Shown here: positions 1 through 8,075 of the stretch, one piece after another
How positions within the stretch are numbered: the first letter of the stretch is position 1
How the letters are laid out: every line of letters begins with the position of its first letter
From: JBDNJM01 sp041687755
GTDB taxonomy: Bacteria; Planctomycetota; UBA1135; GCA-002686595
Length of the DNA: 23,744 nt
Assembly: GCA_041687755.1 (NCBI GenBank)
Contig: JBDNJM010000202.1
Coordinates: 1 to 23,744 of the forward strand
Direction: 5' to 3'
Program-made: the position numbers and the translations under genes
Notes under the pieces: generated by a model
What the model was told of the DNA's origin: nothing
Databases searched by the model: none
The model's input: only the letters and a program-made list of their open reading frames with translations

Positions 1-2504
1 CGACGGCACCCCGGCCGGCACTCAGGCGCTCGCCGGGGGCCTGTTCGTCGAGGCGTTTGCGGCGTTCGGCGGAGAGGTCTGGTTCGTGGGCGGCGGGGGC
101 CAGGACGCCCGCCTGTGGCGCACGGACGGGACGCCGGAGGGCACCCGGCCCCAGCTCCTCTTGAGCACGCCGCTGCCCGCCGGGACCCGGCCGGTCAGCG
201 CCTGGAAGATCGTGGCTACTTATTTGAGCCTGCTGCTGGCGGTCGCGGCCGGAGGCTTTGCGAACGGGCGCGCGCTGCTGTTCGGCAGCGACGAGTTCCC
301 GTCGGGGTTCACGCTGCTGGAGCAAGTCGACGGTGCGCTCGGCATCGAGTTCCGCGGCACGTTCGGCGCCCGGGCGGCCCTTTCTGTGACGGGCTTCGGC
401 GCTGGGGACTTCGGCCTCTGGACGACGGACGGCACCCTGGCCGGGACGGAACGAGTGCTCAATACTGGCGTCCTGTAGGCAGTGGGCAACGGCGAGCGCC
501 TGTTCTTCGCGCGCTTGGTGTCGTCGCTCCAAAGCGTCGGCAGGCTGTACGTCAGCGACGGGAGGCTTGCCGGAACCGAACTGCTGCGGGGCTTCGATGG
601 CTTTGGCTTCCCGCAGGCGGATGGTGCGGCTCTGCCCTTCGCGAACGGCGTGGCCTTCGTCGGCGACGGTGACGAACTCGGCGTCGAGACCTGGTACTCC
701 GACGGCACGGTGGCCGGGACTCAGCTGATCGACGATCTGGTGCCCGGGGCGGGCGGCAGCATGCCGCTGCGGCGGGAACCGGGCTCTTGGCGAACCTGGC
801 CCAGGAGGCGGGCGACGGAGCGGGCATCCAGGGCTTCGTGGCCTATCGCGGGCGCAGCTTCTTCGTCGCCGACGACGGGTTGCTCGGCCGCGAGCTGTGG
901 CGCACCGACGGGACGGTCGCGGGAACGGAGGCTGGTCGCCGACGTGCTGCCCGGCCCGGGGGCTTCAGATCCCGCCGATCTCGTTGTCGTGGGGGATCGA
1001 CTGCTGTTCAGGGCGCGGGCGGGCGCCTTCGGCGGGGACCGCGACCTGTGGATTTCGGACGGCACAACCGAGGGGACGGATGCTCTTGATGGCCTTCGCC
1101 GACGACAGCGACTCCCAGGCGAACGGACCGAGCGAACTCGAGCCGGCGGGCCAGCTCGCCTGCTTCCAGGCGAGCTCGAGCGCGGACGGTTGGGCCCTTT
1201 GGCGCACCGACGGAACGGCTTCCGGGACGTCCCGAGTCGCGGATCTGGCCGAGGGCCAGGGCTCGTCAGCGAACTTCCTCGCGACGGGCGAATCGACGCT
1301 CCTCTTCTGGAGCGCGACCGTTGACGCCGGGGGGCTTCGCTCGGCCGCGAGCTGTTCATCAGCGACGGCAGCGTCGGTGGCGTCACCCTGTTGGCGGACC
1401 TCGCACCGGGATCAGCCAGCCCGACCGCGCTGGAAGCCGTGGCCTTGGGCTCGTCGTTCCTGTTCAGCTACGCGTCCCTCTCGGTCGCCACCAGCAACGA
1501 GCCCTGGATCACGGACGGTACGCCTGAGGGGACCGGTCTCCTGGTCGACCTCGTGCCCGCTGGCGGCCAGGCCGCGATCCGCTGGATTTCGCGGGTTGGC
1601 GGTCGTGTGCTGTTCGAGGCACCGCCGCCCGAGGGCAGGGGCTTTCAGCTGTTCTCGACGGACGGGGCGGCGGCTGGAACGATCCAGGTCGCGGACGTGA
1701 GCCTCTTTCGCGGTGAGGCCACGGACGCAGACAGCGGCTTGCCGACGCGCTACATCCCGGCGAGCGGTTTCGCGGCCCTGCTGCCGGCCGACGGAACGCC
1801 TGAGGGCACTTCGATCGTGCGCGAGTGGGAGGTCGGGCAGCTGGGGATCGACGCGCCCGGGGATGACGACGTGTTCTTCGGGAACGTGGGCGTCGAGGGG
1901 CAGTACGCGTTCTTGGCTGGAGGAGCACAGGGGCTGGAGCTGTGGCTTGGCGACGTCGAGACGGGGGCGGAGACGTTCCTCGCGGACAACTCAGGGGGGC
2001 GTCGCTTCCGGACTGCCGCGCGACCTGCAGCGAACCGCTGGACGGCTGGTGTTCACGGCGGAGGCGGCGGGTTTCGGTCGCGAGCTGCACGCGCTCGATG
2101 CGGAGCTGACAGGAACGCCCTTCGTCGACGTCATCTGCACGGGCTGCTCGGATCAGGGGCTGGAGCACGAGTTGCGCCTCGCGGGGAATCTCGAGCCGGG
2201 CGGGAGCATCGAGCTGACGCTCACTGGCTCCACACCGGGTGGGCTGGGTCTTGGGTTCCGGTGGACGGGGGTGCCGCTCGCGCCCGAGGGGCTCGGCTGT
2301 GCGGTCTACCTCGACAGCCCGGTGTTCCTCAGCACTTGGCAGCTGGACGGAGGCGGAGCCGGGAGCCTGTTGCTAGCCCTGCCGCTCGAGCCGGCTCTTG
2401 CCGGCCTGCGCGTCGTGCTGCAGGCGGCGGTGGTCGAGGCGGACGGGCCGCTGCTCGGCGCGTTTGGGACCAGCAACGGGTTCGACGTGAGCTTGGGCGA
2501 CTGA
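1..2504 (+). pseudogene. ELWxTDGTxxGT-repeat extracellular protein, 5'-truncated by the window and multiply frameshifted
   Basis: This is the 3' part of a large secreted repeat protein; its start lies before the window. About twelve copies of an L-W-x-(T/S)-D-G-T-x-x-G-T motif recur, most about 150 bp (50 residues) apart, for example near 113, 416, 545, 690, 895, 1046, 1197, 1351, 1502 and 1650. Such repeats are probably propeller-like beta repeats. A C-terminal beta-rich module (about 2110-2501) ends in SNGFDVSLGD and a TGA. No single frame is open. There is an in-frame TAG at 476-478, and continuity of the repeats requires frame changes near 766-787, 928, 1078, 1329-1334 and 1996-2001. The last two lie in runs of six G. 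Frames used in order are 2, 1, 2, 3, 2, 3. No enzymatic motif was seen; a surface or adhesion role is only a guess. It could be a decayed gene or a gene hit by sequencing errors. Confidence 0.75.
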
Positions 2505-2540
2505 GACCGGTCGGGTCTGCGTCCGGGCCGTCGTCTCGGC

Positions 2541-2570
2541 CCCGCGGAGGCCCGCGGAGGCCCGTGGAGG
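2541..2570. repeat. Three tandem 10-bp units (CCCGCGGAGG)
   Basis: Three consecutive copies of CCCGCGGAGG; the third has one change (CCCGTGGAGG). They lie 37 bp after the stop of the repeat-protein gene. No function is evident. Confidence 0.8.
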
Positions 2571-2830
2571 CCCCGGTGCGCGCGCTGCGCTCCGGGGCCC
2601 TTTGCGCGCGCTCTCGAGCGGACGCCTGGGCCCGGAGCCGGACAGCGCTGGCGACCGCCAGGTGGGCGATCGCCCAAGGGGTCCGTCGGGGCTGCACCGG
2701 GCAGGCGCGGCCGCTTGAAGCGCCAAAACGGGGGACGACCCAGGCTTGGACGGCGTCCGGGGAATTTACTGAACAGAAAAGGCACGGTTATGGTGCTATT
2801 GGGCAGATATGGGCTTCCAGCCTGCCTGAA

Positions 2831-2870
2831 GGGCGGCCTAGGGCGCCCTAGGGCGGCCTAGGGCGCCCTA
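2831..2870. repeat. Two tandem 20-bp units containing a 12-bp palindrome
   Basis: A 20-bp unit, made of GGGCGGCCTA followed by GGGCGCCCTA, is repeated exactly twice. The unit contains the perfect palindrome TAGGGCGCCCTA. The array ends 59 bp before the start codon of the first SulP gene, a position compatible with an operator or a 5'-leader structure. No known regulator site was recognised. Confidence 0.8.
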
Positions 2871-2929
2871 CCCGGACCCGGACAACCGGGCGCCGGACCC
2901 GTTCGCCCCCCCAACCTGACTGACATCCC

Positions 2930-4525
2930 ATGCGGATCTCGGAGAACCTGGCCGCCGACCTCCCGGCCAGCATCGTCGTCTTCTTCGTCGCCGTGCCCCT
3001 GTGTCTGGGCATCGCCCTGGCCTCTGGCGCGCCGCTCATCGCCGGCCTGATCGCCGGCATCATCGGCGGCATCCTGGTCGGATCGATCAGCGGGTCGCCG
3101 CTCGGCGTCTCCGGCCCAGCCGCGGGTCTCGCGGTGATCGTGCTGACCGCGATCGAGACCCTGGGCAGCTTCGAGGCCTTCCTGCTGGCCGTCGTGCTCG
3201 CGGGCGCGATCCAGGCGCTGATGGGCCTGGCCGGCGCAGGTGTGCTGGGCTACTTCTTCCCGTCCTCGGTGATCAAGGGGATGCTCTCAGGCATCGGCAT
3301 CCTGATCGTGCTGAAGCAGATCCCGCACGCGCTGGGGCACGACACGGACCCGATCGGTGATTTGGCGTTCCAGCAGCCTGACGGCGAGACCACGATGTCG
3401 TCGCTGAGCATGATGACCGACGACTTCACGATCGGGGCGATCGTGATCGCGGCGGTGTCGCTCGGAATCCTGATCCTGTGGGAGGCGGTGCTCTCGAATA
3501 AGGGCAAGCTCTTCAAGCTGATCCAGGGCCCGCTGGTCGTCGTCGCGTTCGGAATCCTGTTCCAACTGATCGCCAAGAGCGCGGTACCCAGCCTCGCCGT
3601 CAGCCCGGAGCACCTGGTCAGCGTGCCCGTGCCCGGCAGCTTCTCTGAGATCGGCTCGCTGTTCGCGTTTCCCGACTGGAGCCAGATCGGCAGCCGCGCG
3701 ATTTGGGTGACGGCCGTGACGCTCGCCATCGTGGCCAGCCTCGAGACGCTGCTGTGCGTCGAGGCGACGGACAAGCTGGACCCGCTCAAGCGCGTCACGC
3801 CCACTAATCGCGAGCTGCTCGCCCAAGGAGTCGGCAACATGGCGTCCGGCGCGATCGGCGGCCTGCCGGTCACGCAGGTCATCGTGCGCAGCTCGGCGAA
3901 CATCCAGTCCGGCGGTCGCACGAAGCTCTCCGCGATCTTGCACGGCGTGCTGATGGCGATCTTCGTGCTCGCTCTGCCGGCTGTGCTGAACCTGATTCCG
4001 CTGGCGGCGTTGGCCGCGATCCTGCTCGTCGTCGGCTACAAGCTGTCTAAGCCGGCCGTCTTCAAGGAGATGTTCGCGAAGGGTCCGGAGCAGTACCTAC
4101 CGTTCGTCGTGACCGTCGCGGGCATCGTGTTCACCGACCTCTTGACCGGCATCGCGCTCGGCATGGGCGTCGCGATCATCGTCCTCCTGCGCAACCACTA
4201 CCTCAACTCGCACTTTCTGCACCTGGACCAGTCCGACACGAACGAGGGGCGGACGACGGTGACCATCACCCTGGCCGAAGAAGTTACGTTCCTGAACAAG
4301 GGCGCCCTGCGCCGCGAGCTAGATAAGGTCCCGGAAGGAGCCTTGCTGCGGCTGGACGCGAAGCAAGTCGTCAACGCCGACTACGATGTCGTCGAAATCT
4401 TCGACGACTTCAAGAGTTCGGCCGCCGGGCGTTCGATCGATGTGGAGTTGATTGGGGACCTCGTTCCGGGCCGCCGTTCACCGCAATCGCCCCCGACTCG
4501 TCACTCTTCACAACCCGTCGCGTAA
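2930..4525 (+). CDS. SulP-family anion transporter with C-terminal STAS domain (putative bicarbonate transporter)
   Basis: A 531-residue inner-membrane transporter of the SulP (SLC26-like) family. The N-terminal membrane domain opens at once with the family hallmark, FFVAVPLCLGIALASGAPL (about residues 18-36). It continues through SGPAAGL, FFPSSVIKGM and RSSANIQSGGRTK, followed by the last membrane spans. A STAS domain occupies roughly residues 440-515, with the typical LDAKQVVNADYDVVEIFDDF segment. Family substrates include sulfate, other anions and bicarbonate (BicA). Bicarbonate is inferred here because a beta-carbonic anhydrase starts 2 bp after the stop codon and a DabA/DabB system lies downstream. 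The ATG at 2930 was chosen because the first conserved residues follow within a few codons; no strong ribosome binding site is visible. The last 20 or so residues are Pro/Ser/Arg-rich. Sulfate transport cannot be excluded, but no sulfate-assimilation gene is nearby. Confidence 0.93.
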   Translation: MRISENLAADLPASIVVFFVAVPLCLGIALASGAPLIAGLIAGIIGGILVGSISGSPLGVSGPAAGLAVIVLTAIETLGSFEAFLLAVVLAGAIQALMGLAGAGVLGYFFPSSVIKGMLSGIGILIVLKQIPHALGHDTDPIGDLAFQQPDGETTMSSLSMMTDDFTIGAIVIAAVSLGILILWEAVLSNKGKLFKLIQGPLVVVAFGILFQLIAKSAVPSLAVSPEHLVSVPVPGSFSEIGSLFAFPDWSQIGSRAIWVTAVTLAIVASLETLLCVEATDKLDPLKRVTPTNRELLAQGVGNMASGAIGGLPVTQVIVRSSANIQSGGRTKLSAILHGVLMAIFVLALPAVLNLIPLAALAAILLVVGYKLSKPAVFKEMFAKGPEQYLPFVVTVAGIVFTDLLTGIALGMGVAIIVLLRNHYLNSHFLHLDQSDTNEGRTTVTITLAEEVTFLNKGALRRELDKVPEGALLRLDAKQVVNADYDVVEIFDDFKSSAAGRSIDVELIGDLVPGRRSPQSPPTRHSSQPVA

Positions 4526-4527
4526 CA

Positions 4528-5154
4528 ATGAACCGCAACTTTTCGAAGCCTTCCGACATCACGCCCGAGAATGCTCTCAACCTGCTGATTGAGGGGAACA
4601 AGCGCTTCGTCGCTGGAAAACAAGGCAAGCTGGACCTGCTCCAGATGGTCCGAGACCACGCGGAGGGGCAGTGGCCGTTCGCTGTCGTGCTGTCCTGCAT
4701 CGACAGCCGCGCGCCCGCCGAGCTGATTCTCGATCAGGGCATCGGCGACATTTTTAGCGTCCGAATTGCGGGCAACTTCGTGAACGAGGACATCCTCGGG
4801 AGCATGGAGTTCGGGTGCAAGATCACCGGCTCCAAGGTCGTGCTCGTCATGGGGCACCGGCATTGTGGAGCTGTCCGAGGCGCCTGCAATCACGTTGAGC
4901 TCGGCAACCTGACGGCGATGCTCGCCAAGATCGAACCTGCGGTCCAAGCCGTGACGCAGCCTGCAGACCCCAAGTTGCGCACCGCGGACAACGATAAGTT
5001 CGTCCACGACGTCGCTCGCAAGAACGTCGAGCTTGTCACCCAGCAGATCCGTGAGCGCAGCCCGGTTCTGGCGGAGCTCGAAGCTGATGGATCGCTCATC
5101 ATCGTGGGATCCATGTACGACGTCGAGACTGGCGAGATCGACTTCTGGATCTGA
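4528..5154 (+). CDS. Beta-class carbonic anhydrase
   Basis: A 208-residue cytoplasmic zinc enzyme interconverting CO2 and bicarbonate. The beta-class signatures are complete: SCIDSRAP supplies zinc ligand Cys57 and the Asp59/Arg61 dyad, and GHRHCGAV supplies His110 and Cys113. The N-terminal ALNLLIEGNKRF segment and the GDIFSVRIAGNFVN segment are also typical, and the length fits the family. The start codon is 2 bp after the SulP stop, so the two genes are almost certainly co-transcribed and translationally coupled. No signal peptide is seen. Together with the SulP protein it could equilibrate imported bicarbonate with CO2 for carboxylases. A nested hairpin lies 12 bp after the stop and may end the transcript. 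Confidence 0.95.
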   Translation: MNRNFSKPSDITPENALNLLIEGNKRFVAGKQGKLDLLQMVRDHAEGQWPFAVVLSCIDSRAPAELILDQGIGDIFSVRIAGNFVNEDILGSMEFGCKITGSKVVLVMGHRHCGAVRGACNHVELGNLTAMLAKIEPAVQAVTQPADPKLRTADNDKFVHDVARKNVELVTQQIRERSPVLAELEADGSLIIVGSMYDVETGEIDFWI

Positions 5155-5166
5155 ACCGGCCCGCAT

Positions 5167-5211
5167 GAGGGGCCAAGCTCGGCAGCAAGCCGAGCGGCAC
5201 CTCAGCCCCTC
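5167..5211 (+). terminator. Nested hairpin after the carbonic anhydrase gene
   Basis: The inner stem GCTCGGC (5177-5183) pairs with GCCGAGC (5189-5195) around a 5-nt loop. The outer stem GAGGGGC (5167-5173) pairs with GCCCCTC (5205-5211). It begins 12 bp after the stop codon. No T-run follows, so factor-independent termination is unproven. Confidence 0.5.
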
Positions 5212-5390
5212 GCTGCCCTGGTTGGTGCCGTTTGGCGCTGCGCAGTACCGAGGTTTTGCCACGCGTCTCCTCGTGTCGAGCCGCGCCCGGTGGGCCGCAC
5301 TCGTTGCTGTCAACGCGCTCGGCTGAAGCCCGCGCTCGGGCTCTCGGATGCATCCGTCAGGGAGGCGTCGCCGTGGTCCTTCCTTGAACT

Positions 5391-5521
5391 CGGCCCCCCG
5401 GCCCCCGGCCCTCGGCCCCTCGGCCCCCGGCCCTCGGCCCTCGGCCCCTCGGCCCCCGGCCCTCGGCCCTCGGCCCCTCGGCCCCCGGCCCCCGGCCCTC
5501 GGCCCTCAGCCCCCGGCGCCT
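5391..5521. repeat. C-rich minisatellite of 7-8 bp units with 29-bp higher-order period
   Basis: About 18 consecutive units of the form CGGCCCC, CGGCCCT or CGGCCCCT. From 5413 to 5485 a four-unit block of 8+7+7+7 bp recurs with a 29-bp period, starting at 5413, 5442 and 5471, which indicates secondary expansion of a block. The minus strand carries many closely spaced runs of three to six G and so has G-quadruplex potential. Confidence 0.9.
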
Positions 5522-5829
5522 CGGATTGGATGCGCACGCGGCGCGCAGGACGCTGGGGGCTGAAGGGCGTCAAGCGAGCGAGTGAGGAGCGGAGGGCTGG
5601 GTCCGGACCTGTCCTGTGGAACGGGGTAATCGGAGACGATCGGGGTTTGGCCAGGCTGATGCGGAATAGCTTCGAGGATCGGTCGACAGGACAAGGCCGA
5701 TGGGAGCGCGAGCGCCGGCCGGCGTCGTGGGGTTCCGAGCACACTCAGCTCGAGGGAGGGATCGGAACCCAGGCCGCAGCGATGCCCCTTGACGAGCGCG
5801 TCGGGGCGCGGATAGCCTCCCCCACCTCA

Positions 5830-6294
5830 ATGATGAACGGCGACTCACCGACGGGAAGGGCTGCTAGGCCTCCCCTGAATTGGGGAGCAGCCTTCGTGCA
5901 TGGTTTCCGCGAGTCGGCGTCACTTGCGGGCTGGAGTTCGGCCGGAGTGCTCAGCTTCCTGATGCTCTGCCTGTTGGGGCTCGCTGCAGCCGGGTCTCCT
6001 GGGCCCTCGGATAGCGATTCGTACGCCGATGCCAGGCGTCCGGTGCCCGAGGTTTGTGGGTCCCAGGGCGATGAGTCCTCCCTACAGGGACCGTCCCAGG
6101 GGCCTCGCGCGGGCGGCGAATGGTGGTTGCCGGAGGAGGAGGACGAGAGGGGTGAAGCCGGCGCGGTTGTGTCGGACCTGTGGTACGCCCCGGCTCGGGC
6201 GTCGGTATGGCGGCGCTCCCTATGGATGAGGCCCAGGGCATTTGGGCGTGATGGTGATTTGGGGTCCCCGAGGGGACCGCCTGTTCGAGCTTGA
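5830..6294 (+). CDS. Possible small single-pass membrane protein, unknown function
   Basis: A 154-codon open frame starting at tandem ATG codons. It has a short N-terminal region with two Arg, one hydrophobic segment (about residues 38-54, AGVLSFLMLCLLGLAAA), then a hydrophilic tail rich in Ser, Pro, Glu and Asp, including an acidic EEEDE patch. This fits a membrane anchor or a long signal peptide. The frame also continues upstream through the minisatellite to 5290, but that part is low complexity and is not included. No homologous family was recognised and there is no clear ribosome binding site. Its place between the SulP-carbonic anhydrase pair and the second SulP-Dab operon makes it a candidate accessory protein, but it may be a chance frame; a minus-strand frame is also open across much of it. 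Confidence 0.35.
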   Translation: MMNGDSPTGRAARPPLNWGAAFVHGFRESASLAGWSSAGVLSFLMLCLLGLAAAGSPGPSDSDSYADARRPVPEVCGSQGDESSLQGPSQGPRAGGEWWLPEEEDERGEAGAVVSDLWYAPARASVWRRSLWMRPRAFGRDGDLGSPRGPPVRA

Positions 6295-6326
6295 GATCGC
6301 TGCCCCCCGCTGAGGGATGGGTGGTG

Positions 6327-6367
6327 CCGCGACACGGGTCGCGGCGGTAGAAGCGCGCTTCGCGCGC
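6327..6367 (+). promoter_or_regulatory. Two consecutive hairpins upstream of the second SulP gene
   Basis: CCGCGAC (6327-6333) pairs with GTCGCGG (6338-6344) around a 4-nt loop. GCGCGC (6353-6358) pairs with GCGCGC (6362-6367) around a 3-nt loop. They lie 33 bp after the possible small gene and about 110 bp before the second SulP start, so they could be a terminator for the former or part of the leader of the latter. No T-run follows. Confidence 0.35.
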
Positions 6368-6477
6368 GGTGAGGGAGTTGGCAACGACCGGTTGTTGGCT
6401 GTGCCCCTCGATCTGTTGTTCTCGCTCTACGCAGAGCGCCCATGGCGCTCTGGATCCCTGAAATCAGGCCTCGTTCC

Positions 6478-8073
6478 ATGCAAGCTCCCTCTACCGTTGT
6501 GCCCTCGGCGCCCTCACGGCTCGCCGACGTCAAGGCGGGCTTTCTCGTGTTCCTTATCGCCCTACCCCTGTGCCTTGGCATCGCCATGGCCAGCGGTTTC
6601 CCGCCGGTCGCAGGGGTGCTCACAGCGATCGTCGGCGGGGTCGTGGTCAGTCCTATGTCTGGCGCGCGGCTCTCGATCAAGGGTCCCGCCGCAGGTTTGA
6701 TCGTCATCGCTCTCGGCGCTGTCATGGAGCTCGGCGAGGGTGACTTGTCCCTTGGCTACCGCCGCGCGCTAGCCGTAGGAGTCGCGGCTGCGGTGGTGCA
6801 AATCGTGCTGGCGCTCTTCCGGACGGCCACCGTTGGCATCGCCATGTCGCCCTCGGTGGTCCATGGCATGCTCGCTGCGATCGGGGTGATCATCATCAGC
6901 AAGCAAGCGCACACGGTCTTGGGAGTCGTGCCTGAGTCCAAGGAGACGCTCGAGCTGTTGACGGAGATCCCGCACAGCATCGCTCACGCCAACCCGGAGA
7001 TTGCGATTCTGGGTGGGGTTTCGCTGCTCATCCTGTTCCTGTGGCCACTTCTGCGAACGGCTTGGGCCAAGGCGATTCCCGGACCTCTCGTCGTATTGGC
7101 GATCGCAGTCCCGCTTGGTTTGATCTTCGATCTGCCCCACGCGCATTCCTACGAATTTTGGAATGGGCACTACGACGTCGGTCCGGAATACCTGGTCAAG
7201 CTCCCGAGCTCACTCGTCAGTGCGCTCGTGTTTCCGGACTTCTCGGTCCTCTTCGGCATCACGTCGCTCAAGTACGTTCTGATGTTTGCCCTCGTCGGGA
7301 CGATCGAGTCGACCCTGAGCGTGATTGCTATCGACGCGATGGACCCCGCGAAGAAGGCTTCCAACCTGAACCGGGACCTGCTCGCTGTCGGCGTTGGCAA
7401 CCTGATCGTGGGGCTCATCGGTGGCCTGCCTATGATCTCCGAGATCGTTCGCAGCAAGGCCAATATCGATTCAGGCGCCCGTTCCTCGTGGGCCAACTTC
7501 TCGCACGGGATCTTGCTGCTGGTGTTCGTGGCAGCGGTACCGGGGCTGCTGCAGACCATCCCTCTCGCCGCCCTGGGGGCGATGCTGGTGTACACGGGGG
7601 CTCGTCTGGCCGCACCCTCAGAGTTCATCCACGCGCGACAGGTCGGCATGGATCAACTGATGCTGTTCACGATCACTCTGGTGGTGACGCTGGCAACGGA
7701 CCTCTTGATCGGGGTGGGTGTGGGACTCGCGGCAAAGGTCGTGATGCACCTGGCTCGAGGCGCAAAACTGCGCGACCTCTTTGCGGCCAGTGTGGATGTG
7801 ACTCGTGACGGGGAGTTGATGCACCTGCGTGTTCGGGGGGCGGCGGCGTTTACGAGCCTCCTCGCTGTGCGCAAGGCCATTGGAGGTCTGGACGAGTCCG
7901 TTCACCGGATCCAGCTAGATCTGAGCGACGCCTCCCTCGTGGATCACACCTTCCTCGCCCGGATCCACGGCATGGCAGATGAGCTCCCAGGGACCACTTT
8001 GGAAGTTGTGGGTGTCGATGGGATGCAGGTCACTTCGGCCCACCCCCATGCGACGCGTCGGCGCTCGAACTGA
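6478..8073 (+). CDS. Second SulP-family anion transporter with STAS domain, first gene of the Dab operon
   Basis: An inner-membrane SulP transporter of 531 residues from this start. Family hallmarks are FLVFLIALPLCLGIAMASGF near the N-terminus, then SIKGPAAGL, MSPSVVHGM and RSKANIDSGARSS, with a C-terminal STAS domain (about the last 100 residues, with LDLSDASLVDHTFLARI). It is a diverged paralogue of the upstream SulP gene. A start at 6442 would add 12 residues; 6478 was preferred because a weak AGG lies upstream of it and it still precedes the first conserved residues. The stop codon is 2 bp before dabA, so the pair is probably translationally coupled. That linkage argues for a role with inorganic carbon rather than sulfate, but the substrate is inferred from context. 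Confidence 0.92.
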   Translation: MQAPSTVVPSAPSRLADVKAGFLVFLIALPLCLGIAMASGFPPVAGVLTAIVGGVVVSPMSGARLSIKGPAAGLIVIALGAVMELGEGDLSLGYRRALAVGVAAAVVQIVLALFRTATVGIAMSPSVVHGMLAAIGVIIISKQAHTVLGVVPESKETLELLTEIPHSIAHANPEIAILGGVSLLILFLWPLLRTAWAKAIPGPLVVLAIAVPLGLIFDLPHAHSYEFWNGHYDVGPEYLVKLPSSLVSALVFPDFSVLFGITSLKYVLMFALVGTIESTLSVIAIDAMDPAKKASNLNRDLLAVGVGNLIVGLIGGLPMISEIVRSKANIDSGARSSWANFSHGILLLVFVAAVPGLLQTIPLAALGAMLVYTGARLAAPSEFIHARQVGMDQLMLFTITLVVTLATDLLIGVGVGLAAKVVMHLARGAKLRDLFAASVDVTRDGELMHLRVRGAAAFTSLLAVRKAIGGLDESVHRIQLDLSDASLVDHTFLARIHGMADELPGTTLEVVGVDGMQVTSAHPHATRRRSN

Positions 8074-8075
8074 CC

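Larger units (their letters stand above)
2505..2929. other. Non-coding spacer between the repeat-protein gene and the carbon-uptake locus
   Basis: No convincing coding sequence was seen in this 425-bp stretch. It holds two short tandem repeats, listed separately. A less GC-rich pocket at about 2760-2815 precedes the first SulP gene and is the likeliest place for its promoter, but no clear -35/-10 pair can be assigned. Confidence 0.5.
5155..5829. other. Spacer with no recognisable gene, dominated by a C-rich repeat
   Basis: This stretch separates the SulP-carbonic anhydrase pair from the downstream carbon-uptake genes. Frames stay open across parts of it, but the encoded peptides are Pro/Arg/Gly-rich products of a C-rich minisatellite and of general GC bias, without recognisable domains. 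Apart from the hairpin at 5167-5211 and the repeat at 5391-5521, nothing could be assigned. Confidence 0.5.

Noticed and set aside
766..2001. Programmed ribosomal frameshifting in the repeat-protein gene
   Set aside because: Five separate shifts in both directions, without a shared slippery heptamer, are not plausible as programmed events.
5391..5521. CRISPR array
   Set aside because: Units are 7-8 bp without spacers, and there are no cas genes.
5290..5829. Upstream extension of the small-membrane-protein frame through the C-rich minisatellite
   Set aside because: The product there is a simple Pro/Gly/Arg/Ser repeat dictated by the DNA repeat, with no start signal.
5745..6725. A 326-codon minus-strand open frame across the spacer and the start of the second SulP gene
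   Set aside because: It runs into the conserved SulP coding region in antisense and shows no domain; composition is Pro/Arg/Ser-rich as expected from GC bias.
2930..8073. Sulfate assimilation locus
   Set aside because: SulP proteins can carry sulfate, but the partners are carbonic anhydrase and DabA/DabB, and no sulfate-reduction genes are present.
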